64,000 nt of DNA from Bradyrhizobium semiaridum (GCF_020329505.1 NZ_JAGKJJ010000043.1:1-64000); one strand, 5' to 3'; counted from the stretch's first letter, positions 1 to 8,662 are shown. Numbers and translations: made by a program. The notes: generated by a model not told the origin, from the letters alone.

Positions 1-440
1 TACCCCTCTCCCCAACCCTCCCCCGCAAGGGGGGAGGGAGCCTGTCTACCGTGGCGTCCCTCACCATCGCCGTGAGGTGAGCGCGATGGTTGGGCTCCCT
101 CATCCCTTGCGGGGGAGGGCGGGGGAGAGGGGTCACCCAGCAAAGACTCGTTGTGATGCACGCCTGAAGATTTCGGCCACATCAGCGCCACGGTCTCCGA
201 AAGATCGCCGACATAATCATACGAATACCCGAACAGCACCGGATCGGCGCGCTCGGTGATCAAATCGCGGATCAATCCGGGTTTTGCATGCTTGAACGAT
301 AGCGCGCCGGTTAGCGCCGCCAGCGCATAGCCGCGATCGGGATCCTCGGTGTCGCGGAAATAGGCGACCAGCAGCTTGATCTTGTTGTTGCGGCCGGGCT
401 CGTAGGCGAGGCGGTCGAGCAGTTCGGCAAAGCGGTTCAT
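1..440 (-). CDS. ATP-dependent DNA ligase, N-terminal part (runs off the left edge)
   Basis: Only the first ~146 codons are visible. The start reads MNRFAELLDRLAYEPGRNNK and continues with DRGYALAALTGALSF and GDLSETVALMWP, which I recognise as the N-terminal helical domain of the ligase-associated ATP-dependent DNA ligase found with Lhr, PdeM and an MBL exonuclease in proteobacteria. The catalytic KxDG region lies outside the window. The ATG (438-440) overlaps the stop of the upstream exonuclease by 4 bases (ATGA), so the two are probably translationally coupled. After MWP the frame enters a ~130-base palindromic repeat (about 2-133) and stays open to the edge, translating it as a Gly/Pro-rich stretch ending in SPLAGEGWGEG. 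Whether the ligase frame resumes beyond the edge cannot be seen, so the gene is either in-frame insertion-bearing or broken. Confidence 0.8.
   Translation of the reverse strand, partial: MNRFAELLDRLAYEPGRNNKIKLLVAYFRDTEDPDRGYALAALTGALSFKHAKPGLIRDLITERADPVLFGYSYDYVGDLSETVALMWPKSSGVHHNESLLGDPSPPPSPARDEGAQPSRSPHGDGEGRHGRQAPSPLAGEGWGEG
2..133. repeat. Composite palindromic repeat, family A, inside the ligase gene
   Basis: Positions 2-30 and 105-133 form an almost perfect ~29-base inverted repeat (CTCTCCCC...CCCGCAAGG against CCTTGCGGG...GGGGAGAG, about two mismatches). Inner arms (GGCTCCCT/AGGGAGCC and CACCATCGC/GCGATGGT) make the whole element able to fold as a long cruciform. The same architecture recurs at 3974-4118, 4483-4616, 39408-39540 and 50391-50545. 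This copy is read in frame by the ligase gene. Confidence 0.8.
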
Positions 441-1510
441 GCCGTGGTCTCGCCGCTGCTGGCGCCGCCGGCGGGCTGGGCCTCGCCGATGAGCGCCGCG
501 GTCTCGCCTTCGTCTTCATCGCCATAGCCGACCAGATCGAGCGGCCGTGCTGCAAGGCCCTTGGTCTTGCACCAATGCACCAGCGCGTCTTCCTGGCCGT
601 GGGTGACCCAGATCTCGCCGGCGCCGGTGGCGGCAATCGTCGCGGTCAGCCCGTCCCAATCGGCATGATCCGAGATCACCAGCGGCAGCTCGACGCCGCC
701 TTGCCGGGCGCGGGCGCGCACCCGCATCCAGCCCGAGGCGAAGGCGGTGACCGGATCGGGAAAGCGCCGAGTCCAGACATCAGATGTCGCGCTCGGCGGC
801 GCCAGCGTGATGGTGCCGGCGAGCTCAGCCTTCTTCATGCCGCGCACGGGCCTCAGCTCGCCGAGCGGGATGCCGCGTTCTTGATAATAGTATGTGATCT
901 TCTCCATCGCGCCATGCAGATGGATCGGCGCGTCAAAGCCCGCTTCGCGCAGCAGCGCGATCACGCGCTGCGCCTTGCCGAGCGAGTAGGCGCCGACCAG
1001 ATGCGCACGCTCCGGAAACAGCTTTACGGAGGCCAGCAGCTTCTTCACCTCATCGGCGGCGTCGCCATGGCGGAACACGGGCAGCCCAAACGTCGCCTCG
1101 GTGATGAAGATGTCGCACGGCACCAGCTCGAACGGCGCGCAGGTCGGATCGCGCGCGTCCTTGTAGTCGCCGGAGGCGACGATGCGCGTATCCTTGCAGG
1201 TCACCGCGATCTGCGCCGAGCCCAGCACATGGCCCGCAGGATGAAAGGTCACGGTGACGTCGCCGAGCCTGATTTCCTCGCCGTAGGCAACGGCCTGCGT
1301 CGAGCCGGCGAATTCGTCGCCATAGCGCAGCCGCATCATGTCGAGCGTTTCTTGCGTGGCAAGCACCGCGCCGTGACCGGGCCGGGCATGGTCGGAATGG
1401 CCGTGGGTGATCAGCGCCCGCTCGACCGGCTTGACCGGGTCGATATGAAAGCCGCCTGGCTTGCAGCAGAGGCCGGCCGGCACGGGGATCAGGATGTCTT
1501 GCGGACGCAT
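437..1510 (-). CDS. Ligase-associated MBL-fold DNA exonuclease
   Basis: A 357-residue metallo-beta-lactamase/beta-CASP-type nuclease resembling mRNA 3'-end processing factors, of the type encoded beside ATP-dependent ligases (TIGR04122-like). The metal-binding motif HGHSDHARPGH is near residue 36, followed by PAGHVLGSAQI, SGDYKDARDPTC and a late ISDHADWDG, as in SNM1/Artemis-like folds. I start it at the ATG at 1510 (MRPQDILIPVPAGL), where family similarity begins; an in-frame extension to 1582 is possible but looks non-conserved. It overlaps the ligase start by 4 bases. The role is presumably end processing before ligation in a DNA damage response; this is family knowledge, not shown by the sequence. 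Confidence 0.88.
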   Translation of the reverse strand: MRPQDILIPVPAGLCCKPGGFHIDPVKPVERALITHGHSDHARPGHGAVLATQETLDMMRLRYGDEFAGSTQAVAYGEEIRLGDVTVTFHPAGHVLGSAQIAVTCKDTRIVASGDYKDARDPTCAPFELVPCDIFITEATFGLPVFRHGDAADEVKKLLASVKLFPERAHLVGAYSLGKAQRVIALLREAGFDAPIHLHGAMEKITYYYQERGIPLGELRPVRGMKKAELAGTITLAPPSATSDVWTRRFPDPVTAFASGWMRVRARARQGGVELPLVISDHADWDGLTATIAATGAGEIWVTHGQEDALVHWCKTKGLAARPLDLVGYGDEDEGETAALIGEAQPAGGASSGETTA

Positions 1511-1646
1511 TGTCCCAATATAGGCGCTCGGTCCGCGATGTTTAGCCGTCATGCGATGCGCAGGCTTGACCGGCGCATCCATCTTCGGAAAGAGTTCCGC
1601 CTTTCACGGCCGAAGCCGGCCGCGACAACCGGTTCCTTAAGACAGA

Positions 1647-2573
1647 ATGCCCGCCCGCCTGTTCCTGTCCTCCGGCGATCTCGTCGCCGACCGCCGCTAC
1701 GAGTTCGCGCGCGACCTGCAATTGAAGGGCGATCTGCCGGCCGCCGCCGAGTTGCTCGAACAGGCGATCGAGCTGGCGCCCAACTTCGCTTCGGCCTGGT
1801 TCGCGCTGGGTGAAATTCGCCGCCAGCTCGGCCAGCACGAGGCCGCAGTCGCAGCACTCCGTGCCGCGCGCGAGGCCGATCCCGAAGACCGGCACGGCGC
1901 CAGCCTGCGTCTGATGCAGCTCGGCGCCGAGGCCGTCGCGGCGATGCCGCCGGCCTATGTGCAGACACTGTTCGACCAATATGCGCCGCGCTTCGAGGCC
2001 GCCCTGGTCGGCGATCTCGGCTATCGCGGCCCGGCGCTGCTGTTCAAGGCGGTGCTGTCGGTGCGGGCGTCGGCGAGGAAGCCGGCATTCTTCAAGCGCG
2101 CGATCGATCTTGGCTGCGGCACCGGTCTTGCCGCCGGTGCCTTCGCCCAGCACGTCGACCGCTTCATCGGCATCGACCTGTCGCCGCGCATGATCGAGAA
2201 ATCGCGCGCCACGGGCTTCTATGCCGAGCTCGAAGTGGACGACATGCTGAAGGGCATTGCGACCAAGCCCGATGCCAGCGCCGAATTGATCCTCGCCGCG
2301 GACGCAATGGTCTACGTCGCCGATCTCGCGCCGGTGCTCAACGAAGCGAAGCGCGTGCTGGTCGACGGCGGCGTGCTCGCCTTCACGACCGAGACCCATG
2401 ACGGCGAAGACGTCATCGTCGGCGACGGGCTGCGCTACGCTCACAGCGCATCGTATGTGCGCGCGTGCGTGGCTGCCGCGGGGCTGACATTGGCGCTGCT
2501 GGAAGATCTCTCGGCCCGCAACGAAGACAATATTCCGGCTCCCGGACTTGTCGTGGTCGCAACGAAGCCGTGA
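1647..2573 (+). CDS. TPR-containing class I SAM-dependent methyltransferase
   Basis: 308 residues. Residues ~15-90 contain two TPR-like units (LKGDLPAAAELLEQAIELAP, then FALGEIRRQLGQHEAAVAAL). From ~130 a Rossmann methyltransferase follows: motif I AIDLGCGTGLAAGAF, motif II with the acidic residue in FIGIDLSPRMIEKSR, and a motif IV-like region ILAADAMVYVADL. The substrate cannot be predicted. It is divergent from the exonuclease gene, 136 bases apart, so the two may share a promoter region. The gene ends just before a GC-rich hairpin (2582-2610). Confidence 0.85.
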   Translation: MPARLFLSSGDLVADRRYEFARDLQLKGDLPAAAELLEQAIELAPNFASAWFALGEIRRQLGQHEAAVAALRAAREADPEDRHGASLRLMQLGAEAVAAMPPAYVQTLFDQYAPRFEAALVGDLGYRGPALLFKAVLSVRASARKPAFFKRAIDLGCGTGLAAGAFAQHVDRFIGIDLSPRMIEKSRATGFYAELEVDDMLKGIATKPDASAELILAADAMVYVADLAPVLNEAKRVLVDGGVLAFTTETHDGEDVIVGDGLRYAHSASYVRACVAAAGLTLALLEDLSARNEDNIPAPGLVVVATKP

Positions 2574-2576
2574 GTC

Positions 2577-2612
2577 CCTTCTTCCCTTCTCCCACAAGGG
2601 GAGAAGGGAAAA
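2577..2612 (+). terminator. Hairpin after the methyltransferase gene, short relative of repeat family A
   Basis: TTCCCTTCTCCC, loop ACAA, then GGGGAGAAGGGAA form a near-perfect stem directly after the TGA, followed by AAAAAC. The CTCCCC/GGGGAG core matches the terminal hairpins of the composite repeats elsewhere in the window. It may act as a terminator, though there is no clear U-tract. Confidence 0.55.
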
Positions 2613-2729
2613 ACTTGAGTCTAGACGCTACGCGCGCGCCGTCGCGCGGCATTGCGCCGCAAAGCCGCGACTTCATACTTGCCCGGCGCAAGACGGAATG
2701 CGACAGCTTGCGTTCCAGGGAGAGAAACA

Positions 2730-3956
2730 ATGAAAAAGCATACTCGCCGCGAGTTCGGCGTCACCGCATTGTCAGCCATCGCCGCCTCCGTGTTGCCCGC
2801 ACCATTCGTCTGGGCCGCGGAGAAGAAATACGATCCTGGCGCCAGCGACACCGAGATCAAGCTCGGCCAGACCGTGCCGCATTCCGGGCCCGGCTCGCTC
2901 TATGGCGTGCTCGGTCGCGTCGGCGAAGCCTATTTCCAGATGCTGAATGAGAAGGGCGGCATCAACGGCCGCAAGGTGAAATTCCTCACCATGGACGACG
3001 CCTACAGTGCACCGAAATGCGTCGAGGCGACCCGCCGCCTGGTCGAGCAGGAGGAAGTCCTGGCGCTCTACGGCTCGCTCGGCACCGCGCCGCAGACCGC
3101 CGTGCACAAATACCTCAACTCCAAGGGCGTGCCGCAGCTGCTGCTCAACACCGGTGCCTCGAAGTGGAATGATCCGAAGAACTTCAAATGGACCATGGCG
3201 GGCCTGCCGCTCTATCCGACCGAGGCGCGCATCCTCGCCAAGCACGTCGTCAGCGTGAGGCCGAACGCCAAGATCGGCATCCTCTACCAGAACGACGATT
3301 TCGGCCGCGACTTCCTCGGTCCGTTCAAGAAGGTGCTCGCCGATGCCGGCGGCAAGGCGTCGGTGATCATGGAGCAGACCTATGATCTCACCGATCCGAC
3401 GGTCGATTCCCAGCTGATCAATCTCTCGAAGTCGGGCGCCGACGTGTTTTACAATATCAGCACCGGCAAGGCGACGTCGCAATCGATCCGTAAGGTCGCC
3501 GAGCTCGGCTGGAAGCCGTTGCAGCTGTTGTCGGCGGGCTCGACCGGCCGCTCGATCCTCAGCGCCGCCGGCTTCGAGAACGCCAAGGACATCGTCGCGA
3601 TCCGCTATGCCAAGGAAGTCGGCGTGCCGCGCTTCGAGAAGGACCCCGACGTCGTCGCGTTCGAGGAGCTGCGCAAGAAATATCTGCCGAACATCGACCC
3701 CGACAACACCATTGCCTTCGCCGGCTATGGCCAGGTCGCGACCATGGCCGAGATACTGCGCCGCTGCGGTGACGATCTGACCCGCGCCAATGTGCTGAGG
3801 CACGCCACGACGCTGGCCGGCTTCCACTCGCCCTACTTCCTCGACGGCATCAACTACAGCTACACGCAAGAGGACTACACGCCGATGAAGACGCTCTACA
3901 TCTCGATCTTCAACGGCAAGGATTGGGATATCTCCGACAAGCCGGTGACGGAGTAG
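2730..3956 (+). CDS. ABC transporter substrate-binding protein (branched-chain amino acid type), Tat-exported
   Basis: 408 residues. The N-terminus MKKHTRREFGVTALSAIAAS carries a twin-arginine motif (TRREFGV) and an Ala-rich hydrophobic stretch ending VWAAEK, so export by Tat and cleavage near residue 29 is likely. The body is a type I periplasmic binding fold of the LivJ/HAAT class: EIKLGQTVPHSGPGSLYG, EKGGINGRKVKFL, KIGILYQNDDFGRDF. The ATG at 2730 is preceded by AGGGAGAG. No permease or ATPase gene is adjacent, so this is an orphan receptor whose membrane partner must be elsewhere. The ligand could be an amino acid, an aromatic acid or another small organic acid. Confidence 0.9.
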   Translation: MKKHTRREFGVTALSAIAASVLPAPFVWAAEKKYDPGASDTEIKLGQTVPHSGPGSLYGVLGRVGEAYFQMLNEKGGINGRKVKFLTMDDAYSAPKCVEATRRLVEQEEVLALYGSLGTAPQTAVHKYLNSKGVPQLLLNTGASKWNDPKNFKWTMAGLPLYPTEARILAKHVVSVRPNAKIGILYQNDDFGRDFLGPFKKVLADAGGKASVIMEQTYDLTDPTVDSQLINLSKSGADVFYNISTGKATSQSIRKVAELGWKPLQLLSAGSTGRSILSAAGFENAKDIVAIRYAKEVGVPRFEKDPDVVAFEELRKKYLPNIDPDNTIAFAGYGQVATMAEILRRCGDDLTRANVLRHATTLAGFHSPYFLDGINYSYTQEDYTPMKTLYISIFNGKDWDISDKPVTE

Positions 3957-3973
3957 ACGGGCGCGCGCTCGCG

Positions 3974-4118
3974 TCTCCCTCGCCCCGCTCTTCGCGGGGA
4001 GAGGGGGGGGGGAGGGCCATCTCTCCACTAGGCGGTGCAAGCTGCGCGACCCGTACCCCTCACCCGGATCGCGTCTGGCGATGCGATACGACCTCTCCCC
4101 GCAAGCGGGGCGAGGTGA
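3974..4118. repeat. Composite palindromic repeat, family A
   Basis: About 145 bases between the solute-binding protein gene and the helicase gene. A left hairpin (TCCCTCGCCCCGC, TCTTC, GCGGGGAGAGGG) and a right hairpin (ACCTCTCCCCGC, AA, GCGGGGCGAGGT) flank a centre with CCCCTCACCCGG. It fills most of the 278-base spacer; nothing else is seen there. Confidence 0.75.
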
Positions 4119-4234
4119 CTTCAAAGGCGCTTCGCGTGGAGGATCTCGAGCAAAGGATGCCCCCTGCCCCCTGCCACCTGCCGCCATTTCTGCCGGCCCT
4201 CGACGAACCCGCCTGAACCACTTACCTCTGGAGC

Positions 4235-6997
4235 GTGTCGACGCTCGATCTCTTCTCCGTCACGCCGTCCGAGGCGGCCGATCTGTTGCCGCGCCGGTTT
4301 CGCGACTGGTTCGCCTCGCGCGGCTGGGCGCCGCGCGAGCATCAGCTCGCGCTGCTGGCGAAGGCGCGTGAGCAGCGATCCGCGCTGCTGATCGCGCCCA
4401 CTGGTGCCGGCAAGACGCTGGCGGGGTTCTTGCCGACGCTGGTGGAGTTGTCGGGCGAAACACCCGGCCGCAAGGATTCTCACCTCCCCCTGAAAGGGGG
4501 AGGTCGGCACGCCCGGGGGCGCGACAGCGCAACCGGGCGGGACGGGTGGGGCTCAGCCGCGGGCTCGGAGCAGACGGCTGACCCCCAGCCCAGCCCTCGC
4601 CCTTTCAGGGGGAGGGAGTCCGATCAGCTCGCAGGCGGTGAAGATGCGGTCGTCGAACAGCCTCGTCCCAGCCTCATCTCTACCGGCCGCTCGGTCCGTC
4701 GCAGCGGCGGGCTGCACACGCTCTACATCTCGCCGCTGAAGGCGCTCGCCGTCGACATCGCGCGCAACCTCGAGACACCGGTTGCCGAGATGGGGCTGCC
4801 GATCAGGATCGAGACGCGCACCGGCGATACGCCCGTGTCGCGGCGGCAGCGGCAGCGGCGTTATCCGCCGGACATCTTGCTGACCACGCCGGAGCAACTG
4901 GCGCTGCTGCTGGCGTCCGACGATGCGCCCTATCTGTTTTCGTCGCTGAAGCGCATCGTGCTCGACGAGCTGCACGCCTTGGTGACATCGAAGCGCGGCG
5001 ACCTGCTGTCGCTTGGCCTCGCCCGGCTGTGGACCATCGCGCCGCAGATGCGCGCGATCGGGCTGTCGGCGACCGTCGCCGATCCGGAGCAGCTTGCCCG
5101 CTTCCTGGTGCCGCAGCCGGGCGGGCAGTCCGCATCGGCCGATGTCGTCATCGCCGGCGGCGCCGCGCCGCCTCTCGTCGAGATGCTCGACACGCGCGAG
5201 CGGCTGCCGTGGTCCGGCCACAGCGCGCGCCATGCGCTGCCCGAGGTCTACGAGCTGATCAAGCGAAACAAGACCACGCTGGTGTTCGTCAACACCCGCA
5301 GCCAGGCCGAGATGCTGTTCCAGGATCTCTGGCGCATGAACGATGATGGCCTGGCGATCGCGCTGCATCACGGTTCGCTCGACGTCGCGCAGCGCCGCAA
5401 GGTCGAGGATGCGATGGCTGCCGGCAAGCTGCGCGGCGTGGTCTGCACCTCCTCGCTCGATCTCGGCGTCGACTGGGGCGATGTCGACCTCGTCATCAAT
5501 ATCGGCGCGCCAAAAGGCTCGTCGCGGCTGATGCAGCGGATCGGCCGCGCCAACCATCGTTTCGATGAGGCCTCGCGCGCCGTGCTGGTGCCGGCCAACC
5601 GCTTCGAGGTGCTGGAGTGCCGCGTCGCGATCGACGCCATCGCGGAAAATGCGCAGGACACGCCGCCCTTGCGCTCCGGCGCGCTCGATGTGCTGGCCCA
5701 GCACGTGCTCGGCTGCGCCTGCGGCGAACCGTTTTTTTCCGACGAGCTCTACGCCGAGGTCAGGACCGCAGCGCCTTATGCCGCGCTGTCGCGCACCGAT
5801 TTCGACGACGTTGTCGACTTCGTTGCAACCGGCGGCTACGCGCTGAAGACCTATGAGCGGTTCGCCCGCATCAAGCAAGACAAGAATGGCCGCTGGCGCG
5901 TCGCCAATCCCAAGGTGCGGCAGAGCTACCGCCTCAACGTCGGCACCATCGTCGAAGAGACCATGCTGAAAGTCCGGCTGGTGCGTTCGCGCGCCGGCGG
6001 CAGCGGATCGACCGGAGCGATCGCACGCGGCGGCCGCATGTTAGGGGAGATCGAGGAAGTCTTCATCGAGGGTCTCGTGGTCGGCGACACCTTCGTGTTC
6101 GGCGGCGAGGTGGTGCGTTACGAGGCGCTGGTCGAGGACCAGGTTTATGTCTCCCGCGCCAACGACAAGGACGCCAAAGTGCCGTCCTATATGGGCGGCA
6201 AGTTCCCGCTGTCGACCTATCTCGCCGAGCGCGTCCGCAATCTGCTCGACAACAGCCGCGCCTGGAATGCGCTGCCGGATCAGGTGCACGACTGGCTGTC
6301 GCTGCAAAAGCGGTTTTCGCGCGTGCCGGCTCTGCGCGAGCTGCTGGTCGAAACCTTTCCGCGCGGCGGCAAGCATTATTTGATCTGCTATCCGTTCGAG
6401 GGCCGCCTTGCGCACCAGACCCTCGGCATGCTGCTGACGCGGCGGCTGGAACGCGCCCGCGCCCGGCCGCTCGGTTTCGTTGCCAATGAATATGCGCTGG
6501 CGATCTGGTGTGTGAGCGACGTGCCTTCCATGATCCGGCAGGGCAGGCTCGACCTCAACGCGCTGTTCGATCCCGACATGCTCGGCGACGACCTAGAGGC
6601 GTGGCTGGCGGAATCCGCGCTGATGAAGCGCACCTTCCGCAACTGCGCCATCATCTCCGGCCTGATCGCACGCCGCTTCACCGACGAAGAGAAGTCGCGC
6701 CGCCAGGTGCTGTTCTCGACCGATCTGATCTATGACGTGCTGCGCAAGCACCAGGCCGACCACGTGCTGCTGCGCGCCGCGCGCGGTGATGCCGCCACGG
6801 GATTGCTTGATCTCCGCCGTCTTGGCGACATGCTGTCGCGCATCCACGGCCGAATCACCCACAAGGACCTTGACCACGTTTCTCCGCTTGCCGTCCCCGC
6901 GCTGCTGGAAATCGGCCGCGAGTCAGTTTATGGCGAAGCATCCGACGAACTCCTGGCCGAAGCGGCCGAGGAACTCGTGCGGGAGGCGATGACATAA
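4235..6997 (+). CDS. Ligase-associated DEXH-box DNA helicase (Lhr-like)
   Basis: 920 residues, superfamily 2 helicase of the kind encoded with ATP-dependent ligase and PdeM (TIGR04121-like). Walker A is APTGAGKT (~residue 53), motif II DELH, motif III GLSATVA, motif IV TLVFVNTRSQAEMLF, motif VI QRIGRANHR; an Lhr-type WH/C-terminal region follows. A GTG start at 4235 is chosen; no strong Shine-Dalgarno is visible. Odd: residues ~80-128, between motifs I and Ia, are encoded by a family A palindromic repeat read in frame (LPLKGGG...PSPRPFRG), and the inserted region up to LHTLYISPLKALA is ~80 residues that this helicase family normally lacks. The frame is intact, so the protein may still fold with a surface insertion. 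It is followed 15 bases later by pdeM. Confidence 0.9.
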   Translation: MSTLDLFSVTPSEAADLLPRRFRDWFASRGWAPREHQLALLAKAREQRSALLIAPTGAGKTLAGFLPTLVELSGETPGRKDSHLPLKGGGRHARGRDSATGRDGWGSAAGSEQTADPQPSPRPFRGRESDQLAGGEDAVVEQPRPSLISTGRSVRRSGGLHTLYISPLKALAVDIARNLETPVAEMGLPIRIETRTGDTPVSRRQRQRRYPPDILLTTPEQLALLLASDDAPYLFSSLKRIVLDELHALVTSKRGDLLSLGLARLWTIAPQMRAIGLSATVADPEQLARFLVPQPGGQSASADVVIAGGAAPPLVEMLDTRERLPWSGHSARHALPEVYELIKRNKTTLVFVNTRSQAEMLFQDLWRMNDDGLAIALHHGSLDVAQRRKVEDAMAAGKLRGVVCTSSLDLGVDWGDVDLVINIGAPKGSSRLMQRIGRANHRFDEASRAVLVPANRFEVLECRVAIDAIAENAQDTPPLRSGALDVLAQHVLGCACGEPFFSDELYAEVRTAAPYAALSRTDFDDVVDFVATGGYALKTYERFARIKQDKNGRWRVANPKVRQSYRLNVGTIVEETMLKVRLVRSRAGGSGSTGAIARGGRMLGEIEEVFIEGLVVGDTFVFGGEVVRYEALVEDQVYVSRANDKDAKVPSYMGGKFPLSTYLAERVRNLLDNSRAWNALPDQVHDWLSLQKRFSRVPALRELLVETFPRGGKHYLICYPFEGRLAHQTLGMLLTRRLERARARPLGFVANEYALAIWCVSDVPSMIRQGRLDLNALFDPDMLGDDLEAWLAESALMKRTFRNCAIISGLIARRFTDEEKSRRQVLFSTDLIYDVLRKHQADHVLLRAARGDAATGLLDLRRLGDMLSRIHGRITHKDLDHVSPLAVPALLEIGRESVYGEASDELLAEAAEELVREAMT
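4483..4616. repeat. Composite palindromic repeat, family A, inside the helicase gene
   Basis: Left hairpin CCTCCCCCT, GAA, AGGGGGAGG (4483-4503) and right hairpin around 4593-4616 (CCCTCGCCCTTTC...GGGGGAGGGAG) flank a GC-rich centre with CGGCTGACCCCCAGCC. The element is ~134 bases and is translated in frame as part of the helicase, without a stop codon. Confidence 0.75.
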
Positions 6998-7012
6998 AGC
7001 TGGGAAGAGAAT

Positions 7013-7723
7013 GTGACGGCAGGCGCGCTGGCTTCGGAGACGAGTGACGACATGCGCGTTTCGAGGGTCACGGTGGCGGATGTCGGCTTCCTCGCCGATT
7101 GTTCCGGCGCGCTGTTCTGGGAAGAGCAGCGTCTTCTTATCGTCTCCGACCTGCATCTGGAGAAGGGCTCAAGCTTCGCCAGCCGCGGCGTGCTGCTGCC
7201 GCCCTACGATACCGTGGCGACGCTGAGCCGGCTCGCCGCCGTGATCGCGCGGCACGACCCGCGGCAGGTGATTGCGCTCGGCGACAGCTTTCATGATCGT
7301 ACCGCGCATGAGCGGCTGTCGGAGGCGGATCGCGAGGTGCTCGCCGCGTTGCAGGCGCGGCGCAGCTGGATCTGGATTTCCGGTAATCACGACCCGGCGC
7401 TGCCGTCCGATCTCGGCGGCGTGGTCGCAACGGAAGTCGCGATTGGCCCGATCGTGTTCCACCACGAGCCGACCGGGAGGAGCGGCGAGATCGCCGGCCA
7501 TCTGCATCCCAAGGCCCGCGTGCCGACCCGCGGCCGCTCGATCGAGCGCCGTTGCTTTGCCAGCGACGGCGAGCGCGCTGTGATGCCGGCGTTCGGCGCC
7601 TACACCGGCGGCCTCAGCATCCGCGACGCTGCGTTTGCAAGGGTTTTTGGAGCGTCGACATTCATGGTCCACGTGCTCGGCGACAACCGCGTCCACGCGT
7701 TTGCCGCCTCGCGGTGTTATTGA
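7013..7723 (+). CDS. pdeM: Ligase-associated DNA damage response endonuclease PdeM
   Basis: 236 residues of the calcineurin-like metallophosphoesterase fold. Metal-ligand motifs appear in order: SDLHLEKGSSFA (D-x-H), GDSFHD (G-D), SGNHDP (GNHD), FHHE, and GHLHPKA (GHxH). The set is complete. The GTG at 7013 has GGGAAGAG just upstream; an in-frame ATG at 7052 (MRVSRVTVADVGF) is an alternative. It lies 15 bases after the helicase stop, consistent with one transcript. By family association it acts on DNA or nucleic-acid phosphodiesters together with the helicase and ligase. Confidence 0.88.
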   Translation: MTAGALASETSDDMRVSRVTVADVGFLADCSGALFWEEQRLLIVSDLHLEKGSSFASRGVLLPPYDTVATLSRLAAVIARHDPRQVIALGDSFHDRTAHERLSEADREVLAALQARRSWIWISGNHDPALPSDLGGVVATEVAIGPIVFHHEPTGRSGEIAGHLHPKARVPTRGRSIERRCFASDGERAVMPAFGAYTGGLSIRDAAFARVFGASTFMVHVLGDNRVHAFAASRCY

Positions 7724-7731
7724 ACCCTCAT

Positions 7732-7772
7732 CGTCATTCCGGGGCTCGTGCTGCGCGCGCCCCGGAATGACG
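7732..7772. terminator. Perfect 14-base inverted repeat between convergent pdeM and the LysR gene (repeat family D)
   Basis: CGTCATTCCGGGGC (7732-7745) and GCCCCGGAATGACG (7759-7772) are perfect inverted arms around a short loop. The element lies between the ends of two convergent genes, so it could end transcription both ways. Related GCCCGGAAT/ATTCCGGGC sequences occur at 58970-59079, so this is also a dispersed repeat. Confidence 0.6.
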
Positions 7773-7777
7773 GCGGC

Positions 7778-8641
7778 CTACGCCGCCTTCGGCTGCACGC
7801 TCTCGCAAAACTCCGCTAGCCGTTCCGCCAGCCGCAGCGTCGCGGGACTGGCATCGGGGGCTGCGACCAGCGCGACCTCGGTCTTGTCGATCGGTGCAAA
7901 ACCGTCCTTTGCCGTCAGCACGCGGTGATCGGCCTGGATCGCCATTTCGGACAGGATGCTGAGCCCCATGCCCGCTGCGATCGCGGCCTGGATCCCCGAC
8001 AGGTTCGACGAGGTGTAGGCCATGTGCCAGCTGCGCCCCGCGCTCTCCAGCGCGTGGATCGCACCGGCGCGGTAGAGGCAGCCGAGCGGGAAACCGATCA
8101 GCGGCACCGAGCCGGTGGTGGTGTCGCGCGGATGCTGCTTGCTGGTCACCCAATGCACCCGCTCGGGCCATGCGGCGATGCCGCCTTTCTCGCCGGCCGG
8201 GCGCTTGAAGAGCGCGAGATCGAGCTCGCCGCGCTCGAGGTCGCGCCGGAGCTGGGTGCTCTGGTCGGTCCGCACGTCGAGTCGCAGCGTGGGATGTGAG
8301 CGCGAGAAGCCGGCCAGCACCTTTGCCAGCCGGAACGCAGCGAAATCCTCGGGTACCCCGAGCCGGATCGCACCCTGATTGCCCGGCTGCGAGACCACGT
8401 CGCGCGCCTCTTCGGCAAGCGCCAGCAGCCGCCGCGCATAGGACAACAGCCGCTCGCCGGCTTCCGTCGGGGTCACATCCTTGCCGCTGCGGATCAAGAG
8501 CGGCTGGCCGACATCCTCCTCCAGCCGCTTGATCTGCTGGCTCACCGTCGATTGGGTGCGGTGGACGCGCTCCCCGGCGCGGGTGAAGCCCCCGGCATCG
8601 ACCACCGAGACGAAACTGCGCAACAGCTCCAGGTCGAGCAT
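7778..8641 (-). CDS. LysR-family transcriptional regulator
   Basis: 287 residues. The N-terminal winged helix is LELLRSFVSVVDAGGFTRAG with the recognition helix RTQSTVSQQIKRLEED; the C-terminal two-lobed effector domain follows (VRTDQSTQLRRDLERG, GFPLGCLYRAGAI). I choose the ATG at 8641 (MLDLELLRSF); ATG 8653 is an alternative, and the longer start at 8683 would run through the inverted repeat at 8663-8677. The gene is divergent from the EamA transporter, the usual arrangement for a LysR regulator and its target. The ligand is unknown. Confidence 0.87.
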   Translation of the reverse strand: MLDLELLRSFVSVVDAGGFTRAGERVHRTQSTVSQQIKRLEEDVGQPLLIRSGKDVTPTEAGERLLSYARRLLALAEEARDVVSQPGNQGAIRLGVPEDFAAFRLAKVLAGFSRSHPTLRLDVRTDQSTQLRRDLERGELDLALFKRPAGEKGGIAAWPERVHWVTSKQHPRDTTTGSVPLIGFPLGCLYRAGAIHALESAGRSWHMAYTSSNLSGIQAAIAAGMGLSILSEMAIQADHRVLTAKDGFAPIDKTEVALVAAPDASPATLRLAERLAEFCESVQPKAA

Positions 8642-8662
8642 GGCAGCCTCCATTAAGAAATC

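Noticed and set aside
2772..4187. A 471-codon minus-strand frame
   Set aside because: It is antisense to the solute-binding protein and ends in a repeat element.
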